From Isoetes taiwanensis (taxonomy: Eukaryota > Streptophyta > Lycopodiopsida > Isoetales > Isoetaceae): a stretch of DNA of 64,000 bases. The stretch is from assembly GCA_021234155.1 (NCBI GenBank), contig JAJEKV010000050.1, positions 3,742,488-3,806,487 on the forward strand. Reading direction: 5' to 3'. The notes beneath the pieces were generated by a model that was not told where the DNA came from, searched no databases, and saw only the letters and a program-made list of their open reading frames with translations. A program made the position numbers and the translations under genes. Of the stretch, positions 13,505 through 25,549 are shown piece after piece (within the stretch, counting starts at the first letter, position 1; each line of letters starts with the position of its first letter).

Positions 13505-13842
13505 AAATGTGAGGGATGCATGATGAATGTACTAGTCGGCTTCATCCCGAATGGAGAGGACTAGATGTATCGGGTTCAGGCACCCCTCAATGAAGTGGTT
13601 TTTAGATATTTTAAAATGTGTGAAGGGTAGCATAATCAAGGTACTCGTCGGCTCCATCTTAAATGGAGAGGACTAGATGTATCGGTTCCAGGCACTCTAG
13701 ATTAGAAGATTAAATGTTCAAAACGTTGAAAAAGGTCTGAGGGGATGCGTGAATAAGGTACTAGTCGGCTCCATCTGACATGGGGAGGACTAGATGTATC
13801 GGGTTCAGGCACCCCTCAATTAAATGCTCCTCAATTAAATGC
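13505..13842 (+). repeat. tandem repeat, three ~115-bp units
   Basis: The core GTACTAGTCGGCT followed by GGAGAGGACTAGATGTATC and CAGGCACCCCTCAAT recurs at about 13530, 13642 and 13758. Units are diverged by point changes and short length differences. It lies just downstream of the GC-rich minisatellite but shares no sequence with it. Confidence 0.85.
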
Positions 13843-16350
13843 TTTCTAAACGTCACAAATGTTGTACCAACCTAAACCTTAAGAAATAGAAATATCTTAT
13901 AAAGTCTATGAAAAAATACATTAAAGTTTTCTTTATTAACATTTCTTATTTATTGTTTACTTTTAAAAACAACATGGACGAACATCAGAAGGAATATGAA
14001 TGTAAACTGAAACAGAAAGCTTTGAGAATGGTGACTTGCTCAAGGATGTTACCCCAACAATTGCCACAAATAGTCCAATTAGACCCAGTGGACTGAGTCT
14101 TCCCTGAGGCTTTGCTGGTGTGCACGAAATGAATGCCGCCGATGTATGTGCCATAAACATGTTTCTAATGATTAGTTAACTTTGTATCCTAACGTACTTT
14201 TTTTTGCAGTTGTAATTGACAGAGCGGTTATATTGCAATTGCTTGATGTATAAAGGACAAATAAAATGTATGAGAAAGACTGTCCTCGACCATATTGATA
14301 ATTATGGTGAATGGTCGATAAATTCAATACTCTCAGACACATATGTGGGGTATTCCAACGAGGTATAATACACGAATCCCATGTACTCGAATCAACTACT
14401 CTCATGTACTTGAATCGACATCTTAATTTATTTTACTTGTATTTTGTTAGGAAGAAATTGAGAATGAAGTGAGCTCAAAGCAATATATAGATTTTGGAGT
14501 CATGTAGATGATGTTGATACTATGAACGCGTTCATAGAAAATCCTACAAAAAGAAAGCCATCAACTTCTGCAAAGAATATTTTATTACGTGATCTTGCAA
14601 AAGCATAGCTTAAACTTTATAAAGATGGGATTTCCTTGCAAATAATTTATACATTTGAATGACAATTAATGTTGCTATTGCAAACGACATTTGCATTATA
14701 AAAGTATGAAGATCCAACTTCTTTATCTAAAAAAAAAAAAGCCCACCACTATTGTGTTTGTGTGCCCCAACTACCACGATAACGTATTTGATGGTGTTGA
14801 ACATCCTAGTGCACAAATTTGATTGGTTATACTTCAATGGTCTCAATTATGTAAAAGGAAAAGGGACAATATGGCAAACTCTATAAACTTCTGCGATTTT
14901 TGTTTGGTATTTGGGAGTCAGTGGTTGGGACTATGATTTTGGTGTCGTATTGTATGAAAAAGGGTATATTTTGCGATGTTTGAGCAGCTTAATTGCGTTT
15001 AGTGGTCATATTGCTATTATGAAGTGTTTTTATGATTTTTTGCCATCTTGGAATAGAAAAAGTATTTATAGTGTGCGGATAAAAGGACATGCTCCTTTCT
15101 ATTTTATGCTCCTTTCTATTTTGCGGTGACAGGGCTTTGCAGCGCAGGGCTCTTCATGTTGTTGTGTTGAAGGGCATGCTTGGCGTGAAGATCCCTGGTT
15201 CCTTTGGGGATCTCTACTGTAGGTCGTGGCTGCAGCGCCCACAAAATTACACAGGGGATTAATAGGTTTGTGACGTTGAATTCCAGCGGATCTGCCTCAG
15301 CGGATTGAAGCCGGATCTGCCTCAGCGGCAGCGTGGAAACCCTGATAGCCGGATTTGGATGCCAACAAAAATGAAGGACCTAATACGTTCTAGGGTTCTG
15401 AAGATAATATTTTGGAAATTGCGTGCTACGTTTTTAACTCCAGCAAACAGATTCGAGCAGATAGAGATTCGAACAGATAGCCGGGCATCCCAAATCATCA
15501 TTGAAGAAAACTGAGAGTACAAAATTCGGCATCATGATGGAGCATGGCGGCAGCCCAGCAGATTTCTTCCACAGCGACAAATGGAAGCGAATGTGTCTTC
15601 TGATGGCGTGGAAACCCTGATAGCAGCTGGATGCCTGATGGTTGTCACCATTGCGGCACAGGGGAGGGGCGGACCTTTTTTTTGTTGGGTGACCATGAAT
15701 TCGATGGACCTTAGGAAATGGCAGGTCATTTTTTCTGCAAAAAGATTCTGGCCACTGATCTGGCATCATATTTAGAATATGCTTCAGATCCACGGCTGAA
15801 ATTCAACCTCACAAACCTAACCCATAATACTTGGCCAAACATCTTTTGCAACTTTAGTCCTTACCACTTATTACCTATTTGCCAGCCAGCTTATTCCTAG
15901 ATTTTGAAAAATCATCACGAAACAACTAATAAACAAGCTTGTAGCCTATTTAATATATGCCCAAACACATTGTGGGGATGTCATGTGACATAACAATCTT
16001 AACGATAATAATGGAAAAGAAGAAGAAGAAGAGTTTCACACGCTCAAAACTCTAGCATAACTGCCACTAACGAAAATGGGACGAAAGTTTTTGCCGGGAA
16101 ATTTTGGGAAGAAACGACCCGAGTGGTAAAAAAACCGTAATGCACTACGAGGCAATTTAATCTAAGAAACAACCAGAAAAAAAACCACTAACCGCCCACT
16201 TCTTTTTGCTTTCACAAGATCTGGGCAGTTAGACAGAGGCTCCTTCCATTTCCCCGGACACCCAATTCTTTCTCTTTTCTTTCTTCCTTTTGGGCGCTCT
16301 CCATTTCCTGTCGGATTGATTCCATTCTCCTCTCTGCTCTTCATGCAACT
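13843..16350. other. intergenic, no gene firmly recognised
   Basis: Frames are short and unplaced. A minus-strand frame at 13963-14160 encodes a hydrophobic segment (SPLGLIGLFVAIVGV) that could be a membrane-helix exon, but no partner exons were found. A local duplication of GGATCTGCCTCAGCGG occurs at 15288-15340. The last 200 bases before the KHZ-like gene contain pyrimidine-rich leader-type sequence. Confidence 0.35.
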
Positions 16351-16552
16351 CTGAAGAAAATCCGTTCACCAGTATGACCTGCATTGCCTGTTAAATCATA
16401 CTTCGAAAATCTCTTTCTTTTGCTTTTTCGTTTTGAATTCTGATCTGCTCCCTTTCCCCTTCTAAGCATTTAATATTTGTTGATCCTTTGTTGAATAATT
16501 TAGTGCTAAAATTTACTGTTTTGCATTTCTTCAGCAAGTGGTGACAGAGTAA

Positions 16553-19092
16553 ATGGAATCCTTTGAACCAGCACAGAAGCGGGCTAGGGCTGATGGGGAT
16601 CTTTCCAACGGAAATAATGGGTATATTACTGATATGAGCACCATGAATCCGATGAGCACCATGGACATGCAAATGCACCAGACACAGATGCAGCCAATTC
16701 AACAGGTGCAGCCTATGCCACAGCAGGTGCAGCCAATGCAGCAGATGCAGCCAATGTCTGCCGTGCAGCCAGTTCAACCAATGCAGACAATGCAGCCAAT
16801 GCCAATACAGCAGATGCAGCATTCTGCACAAATTCAAGCTCCGCCCGTCCAGTATATGCAGCCTATTCAGCAGGTGCAATCAACATATCAGGTACCACAG
16901 TTAGACCCAATGCAGCAAGTGCAGCCCATGCAAATGATGCAGCAGCCACAACAAACTCAGCAGTATCAACAGTATGGCCAGCAGCCTCAACAAAATCAGC
17001 AGTATCAACAGTATCAACAATATCAATACCAACAAACGCCCTTGGCCACTGGAGATGCATGTTATGCATATCAAACAGGTCTCACAAGGACTATTTTCTC
17101 TATAATTTTATATCTGTGCTGTATCCATGTTAACCAGGGTCAAATTGTTATTCTTTATTGTTTCTTCCAATGTTTATAATTTATACCTATGTTTTAATGA
17201 TGTTAACCTTAATTTTCGATCAAAAACAAACATCTTTTTATTAATTTACAATTTATGCAGATGATCAAAATCTCTCACAGCAAATGCAAGTGATGGGTGC
17301 TAAAACTAAGCCATGCACTAAATTTTTCAGGTAGGTATCTGCAACTCACGCGTTATGCCTTAAATTAAAATTCTTCCTTCTTTCTTTCTAGGCAGGTATT
17401 AGTATAACGGATTCCCAAGCAACGGAGTTATGCCAGATAATCTGATTTCAATTGCTCGTAACCATCAATTTGGCATCCAGGCTTGCAAAAATAAGTTCTA
17501 TCCAGGCTGAACAAATTATAACCTAACCACTTAATCTGTTGCTATTTGTGGTTCTTGGTTGCCTTACCACATGTGAGTTAACCTCCCAAAAACTTGGTGC
17601 AGACTGCCTTCAGATGGATGCAGAGTGGGATTGTGCAGAATGGGCATAGCTACAAGTTTGGAGCAGGAAGGATCATAGTGCTTGTAGGTAACCCAAGGTG
17701 CCATAGGGGCCTTCACCATAATCTGGAAGAATCAAAACAAAGGGATAATAAGAGTTGCTTATTGTCTCTTATCCTACATAAAAGCAGCTCAATAAGCTCT
17801 GCTTAACCTGGATTAAGATTTGTTAGGACTATACAGAGCAAGCATTCATATTCATGATCTCCAGAAATAAGTCAGCTTTGAGATTACATGCTCCTTAACC
17901 TCTATTAAGAATTGTTAGACTATACAGAGCAAGTATTCATATTCATGGTCTGCGAAATAAGTCAGTTTTGAGATTATATGTTCCTTAACTTCTGTAAAGT
18001 TACATCAGCAGACTTGGTTAAGAAGGTTATTGTTGATTTTTCAAATAACATGGAAGACGCATGAGATAAAATCTTTGAGGTGAAATCTAATAATAGAGTT
18101 GATTGTCATGAGGGTCTAGAATATCAGTCCTGATATTGGGATCATCATCCAACTCTTGAAGATTATATAAGAGTTAGACATTCAAAGCATTTGGAGAGAT
18201 CCATTACAAATTAAGATGAGGAGCCTAAAGCATAATGACTCCAATGCACAGTTTTGCATGACATGGTGATTGCTAATACTCCTATTGTTTGTTTTAATGC
18301 AGCACTTCAGGATGCCCATATGGAGAAAGCTGCCACTTCCTGCATTTTATGCCAAGTTACAACTGCCCAAGCATGACCACAAATACTTCTGGAATTGTGC
18401 CTCCACCTGCAGTTAAAACTACTCCTACCACTCAGACTAATGGAGTTATTGCAGACCCTGCCCTTACAGTGAATGGATACAAAACAAAGCTCTGCAATCG
18501 ATTTGGCACACCTGAAGGATGCAGATTTGGCGACAGATGCCATTTTGCACATGGGGAGAGCGATTTGCGCCCATCAAATCGCGCTTCAAGCAACCATTTA
18601 ACAGGCCAGTCTGCTTCAGGAACCTATGCAAATGGCTCTACACTTTTTGCAAGCAATCCAGTAACAACATCAATATACTATGGAGAGCCTACACCCCCAG
18701 GAGTGCCTGCAGCAGCAACATTTGGCAATGTTTCCATCCACAGGATGAGCATAGAAGCTGCATATGCAGGGGCCATCATAGGCAAAGCAGGAGCTAAAGT
18801 TAAGCAGATCAGCAAGGCCACAGGATGCAAAGTGTCAATAAGAGACCATGAAACAGATCCAAACATGAGAAGTGTAGAGATGGAAGGCACCGTAGAACAA
18901 ATTGAGAATGCGAGCGAGATGGTGCGCCAGTTGCTTCAATCCAGGGATGTTGTGGCCCAGGCTAGACCCCCCAATTTGGGATCTCATAACTTCAAAACTA
19001 AACTGTGCGAAAACTTTGCTGCTGGCACATGTACCTTTGCTGAACGCTGCCATTTCGCTCATGGTGCACATGAGCTCCGTGCTGTGAGATGA
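16553..19092 (+). CDS. KH domain plus three CCCH zinc fingers RNA-binding protein (KHZ1/KHZ2 type), three exons
   Basis: Exons are 16553-17078, 17261-17330 and 18303-19092; both introns are GT-AG and the phases join into 462 codons including TGA (461 aa). Residues 1-175 are Met/Gln-rich, with many QPM/QQ steps. Zinc finger 1 (C194-H213, CX8CX5CX3H) is split by intron 2. Finger 2 (C263-H282) is also CX8CX5CX3H. A KH domain spans about 344-409 with the GAIIGKAG loop, and finger 3 (C434-H452) is CX7CX5CX3H near the C-terminus. This order, finger-finger-KH-finger, matches plant KHZ proteins, which bind RNA and affect flowering and senescence in Arabidopsis. The long glutamine-rich N-terminus is not in the Arabidopsis proteins as I remember them. 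The start is the first ATG of the exon, and an upstream TTCTTCAG suggests a leader intron. Probably functional. Confidence 0.9.
17331..18302 (+). other. intron 2 of the KHZ-like gene
   Basis: Starts GTAGGT and ends TTTTAATGCAG/C, splitting the first zinc finger between Phe198 and Ser199. Within it, a diverged direct repeat of about 100 bp (TATACAGAGCAAGCATTCATATTCATG and its variant) occurs at about 17830 and 17925. No coding content is apparent. Confidence 0.75.
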
Positions 19093-20448
19093 AGATGGAA
19101 AAATACTGTTCATGTTCTTATTTGTACTAAGCAATACAGGTTTCAGACAGAATTCAACACGATCCTTTATGTGCATGGTTCTGGATCAAAAACTTACTTG
19201 CAATAGCTACGGGATGTGTCCTTCACACAATCAACGCCTTTTGCCTTTTCAGAGTAAAAATAACTGAAATTTCCAGCTCTCATATCGACCAACAACCACT
19301 CCGAAGAATTCAAATGCATAAAAAGACTTCCACCAATACTTAACATATATTAGTGTTTAGAACCAAGTAATGGCGCTCCATCGGCGATCAAGCGCATCGC
19401 ATCGAAGATAGTGTATACTTCACCATGTCCACCAGATCCTCGTTTCATTTTTACTTGTGTTCCATGGACCTAAACGTCGCAAATGTCAGATAGGTTGTTG
19501 TAGATTTACCAATAGTCTGCATCATGCATTCTCATTTTCATTCTTTGGGTTTGTGTACACAATGAAGAACATTCAAACATAAGTTCAATCAAAGGACAGA
19601 CTTCTATGTAGAAATCAGTTTATTATCTGCAAGAAGTAAAGCCTTGCTGGGAGACCTTCGCGCCTCTCGCCCAATCACATTGAGCCACATGTCATTTCCG
19701 CTTTTCAAAGACAATCATCTGCCACTCTGCCCTTCGCTTTGTTTTACTATGGAGTTAATTGTGGTTGTTGAAGATTGGAGATCAAGGATTGAAAGTCTCC
19801 CAGGCAGACTTCACTTTGAGTGCATTGCTCGTTGGCCGACTGGCGTCACCTGCTCTTCCTAGCTGGAAATATACTACAAGGCTTGTGGCTCACTTGAATT
19901 GGTCCGAACCATGACCATATTTACCTCAGTATTCTCAATTGGTCAAAAATGCTAGGCCAGATTGGCACTAGATGTTGGGCCATTAGGGGCCTCCACTCAT
20001 TGGGTGCCTTAATTAATTGAGGGCTCCTTTTTAATAATTATTATAACTTTCCTATTTTCTATTGTTTGGGCCCAAATATTGGTCATTTCACCCCATTTTC
20101 TTTGCGAGCTTTAAATTGAGCAACTTGGAAAATGGGGTCTATGAACAATTTTCCGCTGCAACTTACTAGAAATTCTTTGACACTCTAAATTTACAAATTT
20201 TTACTAAGACTTGAATTAGCTATCTATGTACCCTAATGATGGATCAACCCCAAATTGTCTACTAGGCCAGTTAACTTGCCTACTTAAGGTGATGGCCAGT
20301 GCCTGATATGGTCAACCTAGATTACGACTCTCATACTATTGTGACGTTCCCTCTTCATATAGGGCATACTCGCCCCCAATTTGGCAATCACTTTGTTCGC
20401 TGGGCCATCTATCTAACCCACACTGAGATGGCCAAGTGGTCAGGTAGA
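19093..20448. other. intergenic downstream of the KHZ-like gene
   Basis: The first few hundred bases are probably the 3' UTR and terminator. I could not fix a polyadenylation site. No further gene recognised before the LTR at 20449. Confidence 0.4.
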
Positions 20449-20555
20449 TGTCATGAAGCTATGCGAAAACAAGAGAAAATACTAGAAAATACATCGGAAA
20501 ATTGGATATACTTGATACAACATAGTAGAATAGAGGAACTTGAGCTAGAAGACTC

Positions 20556-20629
20556 TTTTTTTTTTTTTTTTTTTTTTTTTTGGAGGCAAGGAGAATTTTT
20601 GTATTATATATAAAAAGTACATAGTACCA
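20556..20629 (-). mobile_element. very short 5'-truncated LINE-like insertion with 15-bp target duplication
   Basis: A 74-bp insert begins with 26 T (the poly-A tail of a minus-strand insertion), then GGAGGCAAGGAGAATTTTTG. It is flanked by perfect 15-bp copies of TGAGCTAGAAGACTC at 20541-20555 and 20630-20644. Its non-poly-T sequence resembles the 3' ends of the larger retroposons at 25550 and 35947. This is target-primed insertion that copied only a few dozen bases. Confidence 0.88.
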
Positions 20630-20773
20630 TGAGCTAGAAGACTCAAGACTGACGTTGAACTAGAATGGTTCAACAAAAATGAGGGGCCTCTATATATAGG
20701 TCTTGACTTCTAGACCAACAGACAGATCGCGCAAAGTATGAGATTGCGTCAAGTGTTCCACACGCATGTAGGT

Positions 20774-20811
20774 TTCTAGAAGGTTCTGAAATGTTCTGGA
20801 ACATCCTGGAA
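20774..20811 (-). promoter_or_regulatory. heat-shock-element cluster in the LTR
   Basis: Eight alternating GAA/TTC-type pentamers run without a break, with two single-base departures (AAA at 20789, TCC at 20804). Plant heat-shock factors bind arrays of three or more such units. It lies about 75 bp upstream of the TATATATA box on the minus strand. Confidence 0.75.
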
Positions 20812-20989
20812 CCACTCAGTATATAAAGAATGCAAGGGGTTTCTCAAGAGGTATTGGTAGCTCGTTTGGCAAAGTTGTATGTCTTGCAACTAAAGAGTTG
20901 TGAGTTTGAAACTTATTTTATGAAACGACCTTTTGCATCCGTCTAACGACCATCCTTATACCTACATGTATAATATTTATGGTTTCACA

Positions 20990-23560
20990 CCACTTTCCTC
21001 CAACAATGGTGACGTGATATCAAGCGTGACGCTGAAGTACTTGGGCTAGGCTTCTCTGGATAACGGTGATGGAACTTCGCAACTTTATCAGGAGCATTGG
21101 CAACAATCTTATGTAGGTTTCCAGTATGGTTGCTAGGAGAATAACCTTCCCAATCCACCAAATAGTAAGGACGATGCCGTGGGAACTTGAAGTCCAAAAT
21201 TTCTCCGACTTCAAACTCCTCATGATCATCAATCTCGACTGAGGGTGGAGGTAGAGACACTCGATCCAGAAAGGAATTCATCGAACCTCAACAAAGAGAC
21301 ATAGCATACCAGATGAAGACGAATTGACGGTGGAAGCTCTAAATAAAAAGAAGCATCACCAATTCAATCAATGGTCCGATAAGGCCCCAAGTGCCGTTAG
21401 TCAAGCTCATTATAGAGACGTGTTGTTCGCAGTTCCTAGTGCAAGATCTAAACAAGATCACCAATTGCAAAAGGTGGGGCATCTGGGCGATGCTGGTCAG
21501 CATGATGACGATGATGTGCTTGGACCTAAATAAGATATTGCTGAAGATCAGTCTGGACTGGAGCATGTGATGCCTTTCAAGATGGGCCTCGGCATTGAGA
21601 TTGACTGAATCATGTCTCGAGGTGATGAACGACCATCAAGAATAAGTGCTAGAATTAGAATTAACAAAGACTGGTGTCTGGCTTCTAGAAGCATGGATAG
21701 AATGATTGTAGGCAAATTCTACCAATGGTAGCTAGCAACCTAATCATCCTACTGATAATTGATGAAGCATCGCAAATACTGCCCAAGAGTCTGATTAGTG
21801 TATTCTACTTGCCCATTAGTTTCTGGATGATATCTAGATGATAGCAAACGTTCCACATGCAAGAGTTGCAAAAAGTATTTTAAAAAGCCGGCAACAAACT
21901 GAGGGTTGTAATCAGTGATAATGGTATCTGTTAAGCCATGGAGTCGGACTGCTTCTCGAAGCAAAAGATCAGTTATAGCTTCATTGGAGATGGAGGTGTT
22001 ACAGGGAATGAAATGCGCCATCTTGGAGGAATGGTCAACGATAATAAGATGGCATTATGGCCATGGGAAGATGGGAGCTCAGTAATAAATTCCACTGAAA
22101 TGCTCTTCCAAGGACTCCCTGGAACTGCTAAAATCTGGAATGGGCCATGTGGAAGATGCTTGGTAGTTTTTGCACGACAGCAAATGTGACATAAGCATAC
22201 AAAAGTCTCAATAGTGCGGTGGAAGTCTGGCCATCAATAATCTCGAGCAACAAGTTCTAGAGCCTTGGCAATTCCAAAGTGGCAAGCGAGAGGGAAGTTA
22301 TGACAGAACTGCAAAACTTGAAGTGGGGAACACCATCAGGAATATAGTACCAAAAAAAAAAAAAAAAAAAGGCCATTACGGACGTGAAAGCATCATTGTC
22401 TAAACATTGGGGTGGAGTGCCAAAGGAACCCAAGGGATCTGTAGTAAGTGCAGTCTGCGTTGCCTCCAGCAAAATGCTATTATAAGGAATCTCGAACAAT
22501 AAAGTGGCAAGAAGCTATAATGGTTTGGGACCAAGGCTAAAACTACTGATTAAATGCTGGTTTTCTATCTTAGATTCATAATAAGATCTGCGAGAAAGAG
22601 CATCTGATTTTTCTTGCAGTATGTCAAGCCAAAAATTGGTGGCGAATCAAAATGGGATAGCATCTGTGTATGTTGTCGTGTCTGGCGATGATTGAGAAGT
22701 CGAGCAGCCTGAAAGTCGAGCAGCCTGAAAATTCTCTAGGTTTTGATGATTAGTATGCACAGTCACTTTATGTGTGTGGGGAAGGGGACTTCCTGAAAAG
22801 AGTCAACAATCGCTAGAAGTTTCTTATCATAATTAGAGTAGTTGACTCCAATAACATGGAACTTCCATGAACGCTAGGCGATCAGATGCAGCTTATAATC
22901 ATCCTCAACCTGTGACAAGATACTAACAAGAGCAAAATCTGAGGCATCAGCTTCAAGGACACCAGGACGCAAAGGATCTGGATGTGCAAGGACATGTGTT
23001 GTGAGGCATGCTTCAAAGTGATGAAAGTTGATTCTACTTCAACTGTCTGCTGAAAAAGATGATAAAATTTAGCAAACCCTAAAAAGCATTGTACGTACTT
23101 AACTGAGGAAGGTGTTATCCAATCAAGAACTGAACTGACCTTCTCTGAATCCATGGAGACACTGTGAAATGTGATACGATAGCCGAGGAACTCGACATTG
23201 CCCTGCTCGAATTGACACTTCTCTAGTTTAGCATAAAGTTCATATTCTCACAGCTTCTAAAGAACCTTCCAGACATGTTCTTCATGCCTCTCTAGAGTTT
23301 TGAAATAAATCAGAACATCATCCAAATGGATGATAACAAAGAGATCCAAAAACTCCTAAAGACCATCATTAGCCATGTGTTGAAAAATTGTTGGAGCATT
23401 GGTAAGGCCGAAGTGCATGATAATGTATGGAAAGTGACAAAACAAAGTTTAGATTGTTGTCTTCCCTCATCACCATAATAGGAAGAAAGGATAATAGCAC
23501 TCATAATATCGTGTTAAGTTTGCTAATGAGAAAGCTAAAATGCAACTAATGTAAAAACAT
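20990..23560 (-). pseudogene. decayed chromodomain Ty3/gypsy pol (RT, integrase, chromodomain)
   Basis: On the minus strand, a reverse-transcriptase region (about 23500-22880) has FGLTNAPTIFQHM, a catalytic HLDDVLIYF and FLGFAKFYHLF, broken by stops and frameshifts. Integrase fragments follow (about 22190-21749) with LLREAVRLHGL, PQFVAGF, and YHPETNGQVE carrying the catalytic Glu. A C-terminal chromodomain (about 21240-21010) contains EVGEILDFKFPRHRPYYLVD and WEGYSPSNHT. The style of integrase (QYLRCFINYQ) and chromodomain resembles the sushi/Tf1-type chromoviruses more than the usual seed-plant clades. A run of 19 A at about 22350 is probably a later expansion. No intact frame remains, and the 5' LTR was not found. 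Confidence 0.8.
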
Positions 23561-24478
23561 GCTTTGCTGAAGGATCAGAACATATGGATTAATGGCGATC
23601 TCACTTGGCACAGTCCTTATAGGGAGGGAGGAAGTACAAAAAACCAAGGAGGCTAGATAAAGTGGTAAAAAGACTTTTTGGAGGAAGGGGAAGATAGTTA
23701 CCTCAGCATAGACACATAGGACCTGTTGATCGAAAACTTGGTACTTGGATCGACCTCAGTGGATTCTACATGATTAGAACCTCCAGGTTGCTTAAGGTAG
23801 CCAATCTTTGTGCAAAATTTCCAAAGAAGTATCAATTACTTTAGGATCCCTAAAGCAAAATGAGGCAGTTCCACTCAGATCTGAATATCTCGAGCGTTGC
23901 AGATCTTTTTCAAATATTTTTTTAAAGGAAGAATCATAGAAAAGTCATGGTGACATGTGGGAAAAAATTTGGCTCAATTTGGATCTGGGAAGACTGAAAA
24001 TTGGCAGAAATTTTGGCCATGCACTTCCCTAAGACGGAAAAAGATATGCACACTCAAATGATGATATCTCGAGTTTTACTGAACATTCTTGGCTGATTTT
24101 TGAAATTATTATATTTTTGGCTGGAATATACATGTTTCACAGTATATCAAGTCTCTTTGTAGATGATAGCTTGATCATTTCTTTGTAATTATGCACATGC
24201 AGTTAGAAGATATAGGGGTTGCATGCTTCACTTAAGACTAGATCCCATGCTGGGGTATATATGCATAAAGGTAAAATGAATGTGTATAAACTCCTTTGTG
24301 AGCAGGACTTTAAAGCTATAGCATAGCCAGATGATATAAATGATATGGATAAGTTGCTTACCCCAATGCTTATTGATACTGCACATGCTTGTTTTGTTTC
24401 GCAAAGAAGGGTTAAGGGGCTACCATGTAATAGATGGTTGTATAGAATGTAAAGCAAAGAAATTGAAATTTAAGATGT
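23561..24478. other. unassigned sequence upstream of the decayed chromovirus
   Basis: It probably contains further eroded element sequence (protease/gag or leader), but I could not recognise motifs or a second LTR. Frames are at most 84 codons. Confidence 0.35.
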
Positions 24479-25204
24479 CCACACCTTAGATAAATTCGAG
24501 ATAAGAGAGAAGTACCATAAGCTAGTTAGAAGGAAAAAGAGAATTATCTACAAAAAAGACAAGAAGCGCTAGTTTGTGCGTTATTGAAAAATCCATAAAA
24601 ATTTTGGGCAAAATCAAAGGTGCAAAGGAATCATGAAAATGTGTTGGAGTTAAATGCTTTGATGCAACAAATAAATAAGGTGTATCATGTAGAAAGGCTG
24701 GATGAGTTTACTAGACTGGATGTTCAAGGTGGATTGCAGAGTTTATGCTGTAGGAAAGCAACTGATAGCTTTGGTTTATGCATGGAAATGAAAATGGGCA
24801 GGCTTGTCTGTAATGAAAGCACTTGTGAAATTAATGAATAAATCTTTAAGCACTGGTTACCTGGCATCATGGCAAATTAAAAGAGTGTTATGTATACATA
24901 AAGCTGGGGATATGAAGGATTTAAAAAATTACAAAATGGTTGGAAGCCTGTTCTCTAAGTTATTTGCCACATTAATAGAGATGCATATTAGTCGTTGGGC
25001 TGAAAGTAATAAGGTGTGAGCCCAAGGACAGGCAGAATTTAGGCCTTGAAGATCGATCATGAATCATTTAGTCACAATGAGAGCAGTGATAAACTCAATA
25101 AAGAAAACTAAAAAGCCTCTCTTTAATTGTTTTGTGGACCTTGCAAAAGCATTTGATATGATAAGGAGAAAAAATATATGGAAGTACATGCAGCATGGAC
25201 ATAA

Positions 25205-25372
25205 ATAAAATAACTTCATTTCATTTCCCCCTCCCCCTATCTCTCTAGTCCATTGGGTTAGCAATTAAGAGATCTTGTGTTCAAGTCTCTGGGGGTCCGT
25301 CATATGTCATCATGGACGCTGCCAATGTGGCATGACGTAAAAATACTATCTATCTATCTATCTATCTATCTC
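25205..25372 (+). mobile_element. tRNA-derived SINE with (TATC)n tail
   Basis: The insert interrupts the LINE reverse-transcriptase frame. It has an A box TAGTCCATTGG (25246-25256), fitting TRGYNNANNNG, and a B box GTTCAAGTC (25279-25287), fitting GWTCRANNC. Their spacing is typical of tRNA-derived SINEs. A non-tRNA body follows and the 3' end is a (TATC)n run at about 25346-25371. Exact ends and target duplication are unclear. Confidence 0.65.
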
Positions 25373-25549
25373 TGATGATGTAGTCATTTTTGCACGCTCT
25401 AAGAGCATATGCAAAGTGGATTGGCTAGATTTTGTGATGCAACAGACATGCAAATGAATCTAGATAAGACAAGTATTATGACAGTGAATTAAGCAAAAAC
25501 ACTCCTTCAGGTACAACAATAATATTATGAGTACATATGATTCTTATAA

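Larger units (their letters stand above)
20449..20989 (-). mobile_element. 3' LTR of a chromodomain Ty3/gypsy element
   Basis: On the minus strand it runs TGTGAAACC...TTCATGACA, aligning along its length with the solo LTR at 43755-44258. In transcription order it has a tRNA-like module (antisense), a heat-shock-element cluster at 20811-20774, and a TATATATA box at 20698-20691. It directly follows a purine-rich tract (GTTGGAGGAAAGTGG on the minus strand, 21004-20990) expected to prime plus-strand synthesis. It is interrupted at 20556-20629 by a tiny retroposon insert. Confidence 0.85.

Noticed and set aside
12580-13842. Possible CRISPR-like array
   Set aside because: Repeat units are adjacent, about 100-115 bp and diverged, without spacers; the genome is eukaryotic.
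13963-14160. Minus-strand frame with a membrane-helix-like stretch as a plastid small protein
   Set aside because: No family match I can justify and no supporting exon; left as unassigned.
16391-16879. 162-codon minus-strand frame rich in Leu/His/Trp
   Set aside because: It is the antisense of the CAG/ATG-rich KHZ exon 1; the composition is fully explained by that.
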